Shown here piece by piece: positions 37,915 to 46,182 of a stretch of 64,000 nucleotides of DNA. The DNA comes from Paracoccus acridae (lineage in GTDB: Bacteria > Pseudomonadota > Alphaproteobacteria > Rhodobacterales > Rhodobacteraceae). The stretch covers positions 115,845-179,844 of the forward strand of contig NZ_BMIV01000003.1 in the NCBI RefSeq assembly GCF_014642735.1. Direction: 5' to 3'. Every line of letters begins with the position of its first letter. Within the stretch, counting starts at the first letter, position 1. Both the position numbers and the translations under genes were made by a program. The notes below the pieces were generated by a model that made no database searches, was not told where the DNA came from, and saw only the letters and a program-made list of their open reading frames with translations.

Positions 37915-39324
37915 TCAGGCCGCCATCAGCCGTGCCGCCTGCGACAGGTCAAGGGCGAACTGTTCGCGCGCCGTGGCGGCCGCACCGGGATCAAGGCGCA
38001 GGATCAGGCTGGGATGCCAGGTGATCAGCACCGGCCCGCCATCCAGCGTCGTTTCCACCCCGCCACGCCGGGGAGTCAGGGGCAAGCGGTTGCCGGTCAG
38101 GGCAAAGGCCGCCGTCGCGCCAAGCGCCACGGTCAGGCGCGGCGCGATCATCCGGCGTTCGATATCCAGCCACCATTTGCAATGCCGGATTTCGCCTGCA
38201 TTGGGGTTCTGGTGGATGCGGCGCTTGCCGCGCGGGGTGAACTTGAAGTGCTTGACCGCATTGGTCATCCAGGCCTGCGCGGGATCAAGGCCGACCTGGT
38301 CCATGGTCTGGCGCAGAAGCTGCCCGGCCGGACCGACGAAGGGGCGGCCCTGCAGATCCTCGTGATCGCCCGGCGCCTCGCCCACGATCATCAGGGGGGC
38401 TGAGAGATCGCCCTCGCCCCAGACGGTCTGGGTCGCGGCATGGCAGAGATCGCAGCGGGTGCAGCGCAGGGCCTGGTCGCGCGCGCCCCCCAACGTCTCG
38501 GGCAGGCTGTCGTCGGGGATCTGGCGGATGCGGGCGGTCACGCGGGCGGCGAAGGCGGGGGCGTCGGTCGCCCCGGCGTCCCGCATCGCCTGCACGCGGC
38601 GGGGCGCATCGGCCAGCATCTGCGCGATCAAGTCGGTTTCGGGCAGGTTCTTCCAGTATTTGCGCGGCATTTCGGACAGCATGGCCTGGGTCTTGATCCG
38701 GGCGGGGTTGAAGATATTGGCGAAATAGGTCTGCCACAGGTCGTGGCTGGCGTCCGGGGGCAGGTTCGGGCGCGGTCCGGGCGGATCGAAATGCAAGCTG
38801 CCGTCGAACCGGGCCATGCCCTCGGGGGTGGCGATCAGCCAGTCCATGTCGGCGAAACGCCTGGCAAAGAACGGCGCGCCCGCTTCCAGGATCAGGTGTT
38901 CGGGTTCGAACCAGGCGCCGAAGCTGCGGCGCGGACCGTCCGAGGGCAGTTCATGGAAGCGCACGAAGGCGTGCATCTTGTGCAGGTCGCGGCGCACGGA
39001 TTTCGCCATGCGCGACAACCGGCTGGTCAGCGGGTCGGCAGGATTGGCGATGAAGCTGCGGTCATCCTGCAATCGGATCAGCGCGCCGTAAAGCAAGGCC
39101 CAGCGTTCGGGATCGGAATGGCTGGCGACCGTTCGGGCCAGATCCAGGAAATCTTTGGTCGCGATCACGGGATGCGGACCGATGGGCGGGGGCGCATCGC
39201 CGCCGAACAGCCCCCCATCGCCCCAAGCCACGTCACCGGGCGTCACCCGGTTCGACGCCAGTTGCCGGGCCACGTCGCGCCAGGCGTCGAACCGGCCGAA
39301 GCGGGGCAGATCGACGCGGATCAC
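37915..39324 (-). CDS. udgX: UdgX-family uracil-DNA glycosylase/binding protein fused to a TIGR03915-type domain
   Basis: This 469-residue two-part protein has an N-terminal region (about 1-260) of the TIGR03915/DUF4130 type that accompanies a DNA-repair radical SAM protein. The C-terminal region (about 275-469) is a family 4-like uracil-DNA glycosylase with cysteines CTRCDLC for a 4Fe-4S cluster, GEAPGDHEDLQGRPFVGPAG and TWHPS. The diagnostic UdgX loop KRRIH (367-371) is intact; in Mycobacterium smegmatis its histidine forms a covalent bond to the deoxyribose at uracil sites. The start overlaps the radical SAM gene by four bases. Confidence 0.93.
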   Translation of the reverse strand: MIRVDLPRFGRFDAWRDVARQLASNRVTPGDVAWGDGGLFGGDAPPPIGPHPVIATKDFLDLARTVASHSDPERWALLYGALIRLQDDRSFIANPADPLTSRLSRMAKSVRRDLHKMHAFVRFHELPSDGPRRSFGAWFEPEHLILEAGAPFFARRFADMDWLIATPEGMARFDGSLHFDPPGPRPNLPPDASHDLWQTYFANIFNPARIKTQAMLSEMPRKYWKNLPETDLIAQMLADAPRRVQAMRDAGATDAPAFAARVTARIRQIPDDSLPETLGGARDQALRCTRCDLCHAATQTVWGEGDLSAPLMIVGEAPGDHEDLQGRPFVGPAGQLLRQTMDQVGLDPAQAWMTNAVKHFKFTPRGKRRIHQNPNAGEIRHCKWWLDIERRMIAPRLTVALGATAAFALTGNRLPLTPRRGGVETTLDGGPVLITWHPSLILRLDPGAAATAREQFALDLSQAARLMAA

Positions 39325-40553
39325 AGCAGTTGCAGCTGTTCAGGCGGCGGTGCGAAACGCGCGCGAAGACCTGCGCTGTCGGTCAGCACGCCGGGATGCC
39401 AGTCGGGCAGCGTCACGAAGGGCTTGGCCTTGGACATGATCGCCCCCATGCGCAGCAGGTCGCCATATCGCACCGGCCCGTTGCGCCGTGCGGCCAGGAT
39501 GCGCGTCACCGTCTTTGTGCCGAAACCGGGGACGCGCAGCAGCATCTCCTTGCTGGCGCGGGCGACATCGACGGGAAACTGCGCGCGGTTCGCAAGCGCC
39601 CAGGCCAGCTTGGGGTCGATCGCCAGATCCAGGAAGCCCGACGGATGGGCGGCGCCGATCTCCTCGGCCTCGAAGCCATAGAAGCGCATCAGCCAGTCGG
39701 CCTGATAAAGGCGGTGTTCGCGCATCAAGGGCGGCTTGACCAGCGGCAGAACGGCGGATGCGTCGGGGATCGGGCTGAAGGCGGAATAATAGACCCGCTT
39801 CAGGTCATAGCCGGAATACAGGTTCGCCGAGGTCTTCAGGATGTCGCGGTCGGTGGCCGCGTCCGCGCCGATGATCATCTGCGTGGACTGGCCGGCCGGG
39901 GCAAAGCGCGGCGGGCGCTTGCCGGTATGCGTCCGTTCCTTCGCGGCCTCGCGCGACAGGCGGACATCGGCCATGGCGGCGCGGATCGTCTCGGGGCGCT
40001 TTTCGGGGGCCAGTTCGCGGATGCTGGCATCCTGCGGCAGTTCGATGTTCACGGACAGCCGGTCCGCATGAAGCCCCGCCTCGGCCACCAGTTCGGGCGA
40101 GGCGTCGGGGATGGTTTTCAGATGGATATAACCCTTGAAGCCATGATCCACCCGCAGCATCCGCGCGATGCGGACCATGTCGCCCATCGTCTGGTCGGGG
40201 CTGCGGATGATGCCCGACGACAGGAACAACCCCTCGATCATGTTGCGGCGATAGAATTCCAGCGTCAGCGTCACGACCTCTTCGGGCGTGAAGCGGGCGC
40301 GTTCGACGTTGCTGCTGACGCGGTTGATGCAATAGGCACAGTCATAGATGCAGAAGTTCGTCATCAGGATCTTCAGCAGGCTGATGCAGCGCCCGTCGGG
40401 CGTATAGGCATGGCAGATGCCCATGCCTTCGGTCGATCCCAGCCCGCCGGAACGCGAGTCCCGCCGGGTCGTGCCGCTGGACGCGCAAGAGGCGTCGTAT
40501 TTCGCCGCGTCCGACAGGATCGCAAGCTTCTGTTGCAATGTTCGCGCTGCCAT
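39321..40553 (-). CDS. Putative DNA modification/repair radical SAM protein (TIGR03916 type)
   Basis: This 410-residue radical SAM protein has the cluster motif CIYDCAYC near residues 70-77. A helix-hairpin-helix-like DNA-binding segment follows late in the chain (EMLLRVPGFGTKTVTRILAARR). The start at 40553 gives the family N-terminus MAARTLQQKLAILSDAAKYDASC. It precedes and overlaps udgX; the two families are almost always paired. A direct-repeat GTTC site lies 14 bases upstream of the start, so expression is probably DNA damage inducible. The reaction is not known. Confidence 0.92.
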   Translation of the reverse strand: MAARTLQQKLAILSDAAKYDASCASSGTTRRDSRSGGLGSTEGMGICHAYTPDGRCISLLKILMTNFCIYDCAYCINRVSSNVERARFTPEEVVTLTLEFYRRNMIEGLFLSSGIIRSPDQTMGDMVRIARMLRVDHGFKGYIHLKTIPDASPELVAEAGLHADRLSVNIELPQDASIRELAPEKRPETIRAAMADVRLSREAAKERTHTGKRPPRFAPAGQSTQMIIGADAATDRDILKTSANLYSGYDLKRVYYSAFSPIPDASAVLPLVKPPLMREHRLYQADWLMRFYGFEAEEIGAAHPSGFLDLAIDPKLAWALANRAQFPVDVARASKEMLLRVPGFGTKTVTRILAARRNGPVRYGDLLRMGAIMSKAKPFVTLPDWHPGVLTDSAGLRARFAPPPEQLQLL

Positions 40554-40566
40554 GGGGCAGATATAT

Positions 40567-40581
40567 GTTCGCGCTGTGTTC
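40567..40581 (-). promoter_or_regulatory. Predicted LexA (SOS) box for the radical SAM-udgX operon
   Basis: GTTC-GCGCTGT-GTTC is an exact match to the alphaproteobacterial LexA direct repeat GTTC-N7-GTTC. It lies 14-28 bases upstream of the radical SAM start codon, overlapping the expected promoter or start of transcription. The site could also touch the divergent lolA promoter. Confidence 0.7.
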
Positions 40582-40678
40582 CGTTCAACCTTTGCCCCGC
40601 AGGAACCCTCACGCCGATGCGAGCGTTCGCCGCAACGCCATCCGCCAGACGTGATGTGCATCCCGCCACCGAAAGGAT

Positions 40679-41284
40679 ATGATCGCCCGCATGAACCTCA
40701 GATCCCTCGCGCTTGCGCCCGCCCTTGTTCTTGCCCTTGCCTTCCCGGCCCTGGCCGAGAAGATCCCGCTGAACGAACTGTCGCGTTATCTGAACCGGAT
40801 GACGACAGCGACGGCCGAGTTCACGCAGGTCAATCCCGATGGCTCGATCTCGACCGGGACGGTCTATATCCAGCGGCCCGGGCGCGTCCGGTTCGAGTAT
40901 AACAACGACAGCACGCTGGTCATGGCGTCGGGCGGGAACGTGGCGGTGTTCGATCCGAAATCCAGTGGGCCGCAGCAATATCCGCTGTCGCAGACGCCCT
41001 TGTCGATCATCCTGGATGCGAACGTGAACCTGGGGCGCGCGAACATGGTCACCGCGCACACGGAAGCGAAGAACGCCACCGTCGTCACCGCGCAGGATCC
41101 GCAGAACCCGCAATACGGCAATATCCAGATGGTCTTCACCGCAGGGCCCACGCAGTTGCGCCAATGGGTCGTAACCGACGACAGCGGGCAGAAGACCACC
41201 GTGATCCTGGGCGAGATGCGCGAGGGCGGTTCCATCCCCGCCTCCAAATTCTCGATCAACAACGAGATGGCGCGGCGGAACTGA
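40679..41284 (+). CDS. lolA: Outer-membrane lipoprotein carrier protein LolA
   Basis: This 201-residue (or 197 from the second ATG at 40691) periplasmic chaperone moves lipoproteins from the inner to the outer membrane. A signal peptide ends at about PALAEKIPL. The LolA beta-barrel half is seen in the repeating pattern TATAEFTQVNPDGSISTGTV, RPGRVRFEYNN and LVMASGGNVAVFDPKS. No SPASM or other domain is added. It is divergent from the radical SAM gene. Confidence 0.93.
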   Translation: MIARMNLRSLALAPALVLALAFPALAEKIPLNELSRYLNRMTTATAEFTQVNPDGSISTGTVYIQRPGRVRFEYNNDSTLVMASGGNVAVFDPKSSGPQQYPLSQTPLSIILDANVNLGRANMVTAHTEAKNATVVTAQDPQNPQYGNIQMVFTAGPTQLRQWVVTDDSGQKTTVILGEMREGGSIPASKFSINNEMARRN

Positions 41285-41400
41285 TCCTTCGGCGCGATCC
41301 CATCATCGCGGGTGATGGATCGCATCACGCCGACGGGGCTTGATCTTCGGGCCTGACGGGTTCAACGCTGGCCGCGACATATGGCCGCGCGGGTTCCGTC

Positions 41401-42648
41401 ATGCCTTCCTCTCGTTTGTTCACGCCCATCCTGATCGGCGGATCGCTGATCCTGCTGATCAACTTCGCCCTGCGGGCCAGTTTCGGCGTCTTCCAGATCC
41501 CCATCGCCGCCGATTTCGGCTGGCCGCGCGCGGAATTTTCGCTGGCGATCGCCATCCAGAACCTGGCCTGGGGGATCGGGCAGCCGATCTTCGGCGCGCT
41601 TGCCGAACGCTGGGGCGACCGCTGGGCGATCATCCTGGGGGCGATCCTGTATTCGGCCGGCCTGATCCTGACCGCCTTCGCCACCTCGCCCGCGACGATG
41701 CAATTGCTGGAGGTGATGGTGGGCTTCGGCATCGCGGGCACGGGCTTCGGCGTGATCCTGGCCGTGGTCGGCCGTGCGGCCAGCGACGAGAACCGCAGCC
41801 TGGCCCTAGGTATCGCCACCGCCGCCGGATCGGCGGGCCAGGTCTTCGGCGCCCCCCTGGCCGAGGTTCTGCTGGGCTTTTATGCCTGGCCTACGGTGTT
41901 CATCATCTTCGGCGTGATCGTGCTGGCCTGCATGGCCTTCCTGCCGATGCTGGGCGACGGCAAGCCCGCCAGCCGCCACGAGCTTGAGGAAAGCCTGGGC
42001 AGCGTCCTAGGCCGCGCCTTCCGCGACCCGTCCTTCCTGATGATCTTCGTGGGCTTCTTTTCCTGCGGCTATCAGCTTGGCTTCATCACCGCCCATTTCC
42101 CCGCCATGGTGACGGAAATGTGCGGCCCCATCAGCCCCATGGGCACGCTGGCCAGCATCGGGATCACCACCACCTCGGCCCTGGGGGCGGCGGCGATCAG
42201 CCTGATCGGGCTTGCCAATATCGCGGGCTCGATCCTGTCGGGATGGCTGGGCAAGCGTTATACCAAGAAATACCTGCTGGCGGGGATCTATACGCTTCGC
42301 ACCATCGCCGCCGCCACCTTCATCCTGATGCCGATCACGCCGGCCAGCGTCATCGTCTTTTCGCTGGTCATGGGGGCGCTCTGGCTGGCCACGGTGCCGC
42401 TGACCTCGGGGCTTGTCGCCTATATCTATGGGCTGCGCTATATGGGCACGCTTTACGGCTTCGTGTTCCTGTCCCACCAGATCGGATCCTTCCTGGGGGT
42501 CTGGCTGGGCGGCAAGCTGTATGACGCCTATGGCGATTATACCCTGGTCTGGTGGGTGGGCGTCGGCGTCGGCGCGATCAGCGCCCTGATCCACCTGCCG
42601 GTGCGCGAGGCGCCCTCGCGACTGCCCGCGACTGCCGCAGCGGTTTGA
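41401..42648 (+). CDS. MFS transporter
   Basis: This 415-residue major facilitator superfamily permease has twelve hydrophobic helices and a central loop near residue 190. The cytoplasmic loop 2-3 motif is seen as GALAERWGDRWAIILG. The first six helices show the monocarboxylate/oxalate-formate-type pattern ASFGVFQIPIAADFGW. The substrate is not readable. Its nearest neighbours (lolA and a phosphatase) give no help. Confidence 0.9.
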   Translation: MPSSRLFTPILIGGSLILLINFALRASFGVFQIPIAADFGWPRAEFSLAIAIQNLAWGIGQPIFGALAERWGDRWAIILGAILYSAGLILTAFATSPATMQLLEVMVGFGIAGTGFGVILAVVGRAASDENRSLALGIATAAGSAGQVFGAPLAEVLLGFYAWPTVFIIFGVIVLACMAFLPMLGDGKPASRHELEESLGSVLGRAFRDPSFLMIFVGFFSCGYQLGFITAHFPAMVTEMCGPISPMGTLASIGITTTSALGAAAISLIGLANIAGSILSGWLGKRYTKKYLLAGIYTLRTIAAATFILMPITPASVIVFSLVMGALWLATVPLTSGLVAYIYGLRYMGTLYGFVFLSHQIGSFLGVWLGGKLYDAYGDYTLVWWVGVGVGAISALIHLPVREAPSRLPATAAAV

Positions 42649-42699
42649 CGAAGGCGGATGGCGGTCCTAGGGTCCGGCGCGCCAAGGACAGGATTCGCC

Positions 42700-43401
42700 A
42701 TGACCACCCCGCCCCCCCGCCATCACCCGTCGGAACGCGCCATCGCGATCCGCTATCAGCAACGCTCGGCCGAGGTGAAGGCCCTGCAACGGCAATGCTA
42801 TGCCCTGGCGACGCTGCGCCTGCGCGCGGCGGTGGAGGCGAACGGCACCGGCAAGGGCCTGGCCGTTGTCAGCGACATCGACGAGACGATCCTGGACAAC
42901 ACCGCCGTCATGGCCCACGCGATGGCCCTGGGCGAGCATCTGGACGGGTTCGAGACCTGGAAGCTGTGGGAACGCGAAGGCACGCCGCATCTGCTGCCCG
43001 GTGCGAGCGATTTCTTCCACCTGGCCGACAGCCTGGGCGTCACGATCTTCTATGTCTCGGACCGGTTCGAGGAAAACAAGCTGGCGACCATCGCCACCCT
43101 GTCGCGGCTTGGCCTGCCGCAGGTCCATGCAGACCAGGTGCTGCTGTTCGGGCCGCCCAAGGCCGAACGCCGCGCCGCCGTGGAAAGGAACCACCGCGTC
43201 ATCCTGCACCTGGGCGACACGCTGCACGATTTCCACGGTTGCTTCGCGGGCGTGACGCTGGACGAACAGCACAAGCTGGCCGAGGATCACGCCGACCGCT
43301 TCGGCGAGGACTGGATTGTCTTCCCGAACGCCGCCCACGGCACCTGGATGGAGGCGGAACTGCGCCCCTGGAACCTGCCAGGGGCGACAAAGCCGCGCTG
43401 A
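42700..43401 (+). CDS. HAD-superfamily class C acid phosphatase/5'-nucleotidase-like protein without a lipobox
   Basis: This 233-residue phosphatase of the acid phosphatase class B/e(P4) family has the nucleophile motif AVVSDIDETILDN (about 58-70), FYVSDR as motif II and HLGDTLHDF as motif IV. Known e(P4) proteins are outer-membrane lipoproteins, but here the chosen ATG (AGGA ribosome site) gives no signal peptide or lipobox, and an earlier ATG at 42658 does not supply one either. The protein may be cytoplasmic or leave by another route. Confidence 0.85.
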   Translation: MTTPPPRHHPSERAIAIRYQQRSAEVKALQRQCYALATLRLRAAVEANGTGKGLAVVSDIDETILDNTAVMAHAMALGEHLDGFETWKLWEREGTPHLLPGASDFFHLADSLGVTIFYVSDRFEENKLATIATLSRLGLPQVHADQVLLFGPPKAERRAAVERNHRVILHLGDTLHDFHGCFAGVTLDEQHKLAEDHADRFGEDWIVFPNAAHGTWMEAELRPWNLPGATKPR

Positions 43402-43422
43402 CGCACGCCCTCCGGCCCTGCC

Positions 43423-44016
43423 CTATTCGCCCAGGTGCGCCGCGATGGCCCGGCCCAGGGCAAAGGCGCGCTGTTCCAGGATCACCGGTGTTTCGCAGAC
43501 ATAGGTCAGCGATTGCTGCCGTTCGGTGAAGATGCGCTGATCCCAGTCCAGCGCCTCCTCGGCGGCGTCGATGGCGTCAAAGTCGGGATCGGCGGCGGCT
43601 TCAAGTTCCGCCATCTGCGCGCGGCGTTCCTCGATCCTCTGGGCCAGGGCCACCTGACTGCGGCCATAACGCGCGATCCCCTCGATCAGGGCGGACCGGT
43701 CCGGCTCGATCTTGCCCATGACCGCGACCATCAGCGCCGTCAGCCGGGCATCGTCGGCATCGGCCGCGAAGTCCGCGATGGCGGCCTCGGCTTCCTCCAT
43801 CGGCAGGCGGCGCTGTTCCAGCCGGGCGGCCAGCGCGTCGATCCGGGGATCGCGGGCCAGTTCCGTCACGCGGTCGTCGGGGACCGGCCCGGCCCAGACC
43901 TGGCCCAGCGACAGATGCGGCTGCTTTCGCTGGATGCAGGGCCATTCGGGGTCGGTGCCGGCGGCCGACCATGCCGGCCCTGCGGCGATCGTCAATGCGA
44001 ACAGGATGCGTTTCAT
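43423..44016 (-). CDS. Secreted protein of unknown function in the PQQ-associated ABC operon
   Basis: I cannot assign this 197-residue protein to a named function. It has a signal peptide (about 1-18, cleaved near SAAG) and then a WPCIQRK segment that could hold one disulfide cysteine, followed by an almost wholly helical, glutamate/arginine-rich body with heptad-like repeats (about 60-170) and a second cysteine in TYVCETP. A GGAAGGAGAG ribosome site precedes the ATG at 44016. Its ATG overlaps the ABC permease stop, making it the last gene of the six-gene operon. Confidence 0.75.
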   Translation of the reverse strand: MKRILFALTIAAGPAWSAAGTDPEWPCIQRKQPHLSLGQVWAGPVPDDRVTELARDPRIDALAARLEQRRLPMEEAEAAIADFAADADDARLTALMVAVMGKIEPDRSALIEGIARYGRSQVALAQRIEERRAQMAELEAAADPDFDAIDAAEEALDWDQRIFTERQQSLTYVCETPVILEQRAFALGRAIAAHLGE

Positions 44017-44834
44017 CCCCTCTCCTTCCGTCTGGCCCACAGGCCCTTGGCGGGATCATACATGAAGACGGCTGCGCCGAAAAACGCCGCCAGGCAGCCC
44101 GCCACCATGGCAAAGGCCTGCCCGTTCCATTCAAGGTAAAGCGCAAAGCGGATCAGTTCCACCGCATAGGTGAACGGGTTGGCCGCGCAGATGTCGTGCA
44201 AAAGGGGCGAGCTTTCGTTCATCCGCCACAGCGGATAAAGCGCCGACGAGGCGAAGAACATCGGGAAGATCACGAAGTTCATCACGCCCGCGAAATTCTC
44301 CAGTTGCCGGATCGCCGACGACAGGAACAGCCCCAGCGCGCCCAGCATCAGCCCCGACAGGACCAGCGCAGGAAAGACGGCGACATAGCCCCAGGCGGGC
44401 GGGCGGATGTCCCAGAACCAGGCGATCAGCAAAAAGGCATAGGCCTGGATGATCGACACGATCACCCCCGCCATCAGCTTGGATCCCAACAGGAACCAGC
44501 GCGGGAACGGGCTGACCAGCAGCGTCCGCATGGCCCCGGTTTCCCGGTCATAGACCATCGACAGCGACGATTGCATCCCGTTGAACAGCTGGATCATCGC
44601 CACTAGGCCGGGGGTCACATAGACCTCGTACAGCACATAGGTCTGGTAGGGCGGCGTGATCGACAGGCCCAGCACGGCGCGGAAACCGGCGGCGAAGATG
44701 AACAGCCAGACCAGCGGGCGGACCAGCGCCGCCATGAAGCGGCCGCGCTGCTGGACGAAGCGCAGCGTCTCGCGCCAGGCGATGCCGCGAAAGGCGGTGG
44801 CCCAGGCGCGGACCGGAAAGCGGCGGGCGGTCAT
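44013..44834 (-). CDS. ABC-2-type permease of the PQQ-associated ABC transporter
   Basis: This 273-residue inner-membrane protein has six hydrophobic helices and the ABC-2 family motif QSSLSMVYDRETGAMRTLLVSPFPRWFLLGSKL (about 92-124, seen in short segments). ABC-2 permeases usually export, which contrasts with the periplasmic binding protein in the same operon. The start at 44834 overlaps the ATPase stop (ATGA). It matches the permease of the gene set called PQQ-dependent catabolism-associated; related Lut and PedA1A2BC systems support lanthanide-dependent growth. A longer frame from 44984 is a shadow of the ATPase gene. Confidence 0.88.
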   Translation of the reverse strand: MTARRFPVRAWATAFRGIAWRETLRFVQQRGRFMAALVRPLVWLFIFAAGFRAVLGLSITPPYQTYVLYEVYVTPGLVAMIQLFNGMQSSLSMVYDRETGAMRTLLVSPFPRWFLLGSKLMAGVIVSIIQAYAFLLIAWFWDIRPPAWGYVAVFPALVLSGLMLGALGLFLSSAIRQLENFAGVMNFVIFPMFFASSALYPLWRMNESSPLLHDICAANPFTYAVELIRFALYLEWNGQAFAMVAGCLAAFFGAAVFMYDPAKGLWARRKERG

Positions 44835-45556
44835 GCCGCCGCACCGGTCAGCGACAGGAAGGCCTGCGTCAATCCCGACGGCCCCGACACGGCCGCAGCC
44901 TTGCCGCTGTTCAGCACGCGTCCCTTGTGCAGGATCACCAGATCGTCGTCCGGCTGGATTTCGTCCAGGATATGGGTGGCCCATAATGCGGACACTCCTT
45001 CGGACGCGATCAGGCTGCGGGTCAGGGCCAGAACCTCGGCGCGGGATTTCACGTCCAGACCCACCGTGGCCTCGTCTAGAAGCAGAAGGTCGGGACGGTG
45101 GATCAGGGCACGGGCGATTTCCGCCCGGCGCTGCTGTCCCCCCGACAGGGCCGAGACCCTGTCCCCCGCCCGGCTGTCCAGCCCGACCTGGGCCAGCACC
45201 TGTTCGATGCGGTTTCTTGCATCCTTGCGGGATATCCCGTGCAGGGCCGCGTGATAGGCCAGGTTCTGCGCCACGCTCAGATCGGCATCCAGGGCGCGGC
45301 TTTGAAACACCACGCCCAGCCGCGCCATGGCCTGCGCAGGCTGGCGGCGGACGTCATGGCCCGCGACCTCGATGCTGCCGGTGACATTGCTGTAGAGCCT
45401 TGTCACCAGCGAGAACAGCGTGGTCTTGCCCGCGCCGTTCACGCCCAGCAGCGCGGTGAAGCTGCCGCGCGGGACCGTCAGCGACACATCCGACAGCGCC
45501 TTGACGCTGCCGAAGCTGTGGGACAGGCCGGTGATGCGAAGCGCGTCTGTGGACAC
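44831..45556 (-). CDS. ATP-binding subunit of the PQQ-associated ABC transporter
   Basis: This 241-residue ATPase has the Walker A motif LGVNGAGKTTLFSL (about 38-51), the signature ALSGGQQRRAEIARAL and the Walker B LLLLDEATVGLD. It starts with GTG at 45556, with an AGGAG ribosome site; a longer frame from 45646 is arginine-rich and unlikely. It pairs with the ABC-2 permease by gene overlap. The family is the TIGR03864 type that travels with PQQ dehydrogenase genes. Confidence 0.92.
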   Translation of the reverse strand: MSTDALRITGLSHSFGSVKALSDVSLTVPRGSFTALLGVNGAGKTTLFSLVTRLYSNVTGSIEVAGHDVRRQPAQAMARLGVVFQSRALDADLSVAQNLAYHAALHGISRKDARNRIEQVLAQVGLDSRAGDRVSALSGGQQRRAEIARALIHRPDLLLLDEATVGLDVKSRAEVLALTRSLIASEGVSALWATHILDEIQPDDDLVILHKGRVLNSGKAAAVSGPSGLTQAFLSLTGAAA

Positions 45557-45563
45557 GTCACTC

Positions 45564-46145
45564 CTATTGGATATTGAACACGGCCTGCTGGCTTTCGCCG
45601 GACGATCCCGGCACCGACAGTGTATAGCGTCCGGGCGTGACTGCAATGAAGCTGATCACCGCCGTGCCCGCATTGTCGAATTCGATGCTGTGGACGCCCA
45701 TCGGGCGGATCTCGATGTCGTTGATGACGATCTCGTTGATCCAGATGTGGCGGAAGAAGTCGCCGCCCGACAGCGCAAGTTCCTGGCTGCCGTCGGCATT
45801 GATGGCGATGCGGTAGAAGCCGCCCGACTTCAGGGTGTATTCCCCGCCCGCGACCGGCTGTCCCGAGGCCAGCGTCAGCGGCGCCAGATCGGTGCGGTTG
45901 TCGCGCGCCATGATCCCCGAGAAGCCGTAGTCGAACTTGCCCTGCGCGTCGTAAACGGCGGCCTCGCCCTCCGCTTCGCCTTCGGCGTCGTCATCGTCGT
46001 CGTCGTCATCTTCCTCGGTCGCGGCGGCATCGGCAGGCGCGGCTTCGGTCGCGGCGGTCCCTTCGGCGGGTGTCGCGGCATCCTGGGCTGCGGCGGGAAC
46101 GGTCAATCCGGCCATGATCATCAGAACGGTCAGCAAACGGGTCAT
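45564..46145 (-). CDS. Exported acidic protein with cupredoxin-like domain, unknown function
   Basis: This 193-residue protein has a signal peptide (about 1-20, cleaved after PAAA). The mature N-terminus is a disordered Ala/Glu/Pro region that contains two Glu and then eight consecutive Asp (46-53), followed by an Ala/Glu stretch. The rest (about 64-193) reads as a beta-sandwich resembling cupredoxins, with EFDNAGTAVISFIAVTPG and RYTLSVPG, but it lacks the His/Cys copper ligands. It sits between the beta-propeller and ATPase genes. The Asp tract could bind hard cations such as calcium or lanthanides; this is inference. Confidence 0.7.
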   Translation of the reverse strand: MTRLLTVLMIMAGLTVPAAAQDAATPAEGTAATEAAPADAAATEEDDDDDDDDAEGEAEGEAAVYDAQGKFDYGFSGIMARDNRTDLAPLTLASGQPVAGGEYTLKSGGFYRIAINADGSQELALSGGDFFRHIWINEIVINDIEIRPMGVHSIEFDNAGTAVISFIAVTPGRYTLSVPGSSGESQQAVFNIQ

Positions 46146-46182
46146 GGGATGTGTCCTTCTTCAATGGATGGATGAAGTCGCG

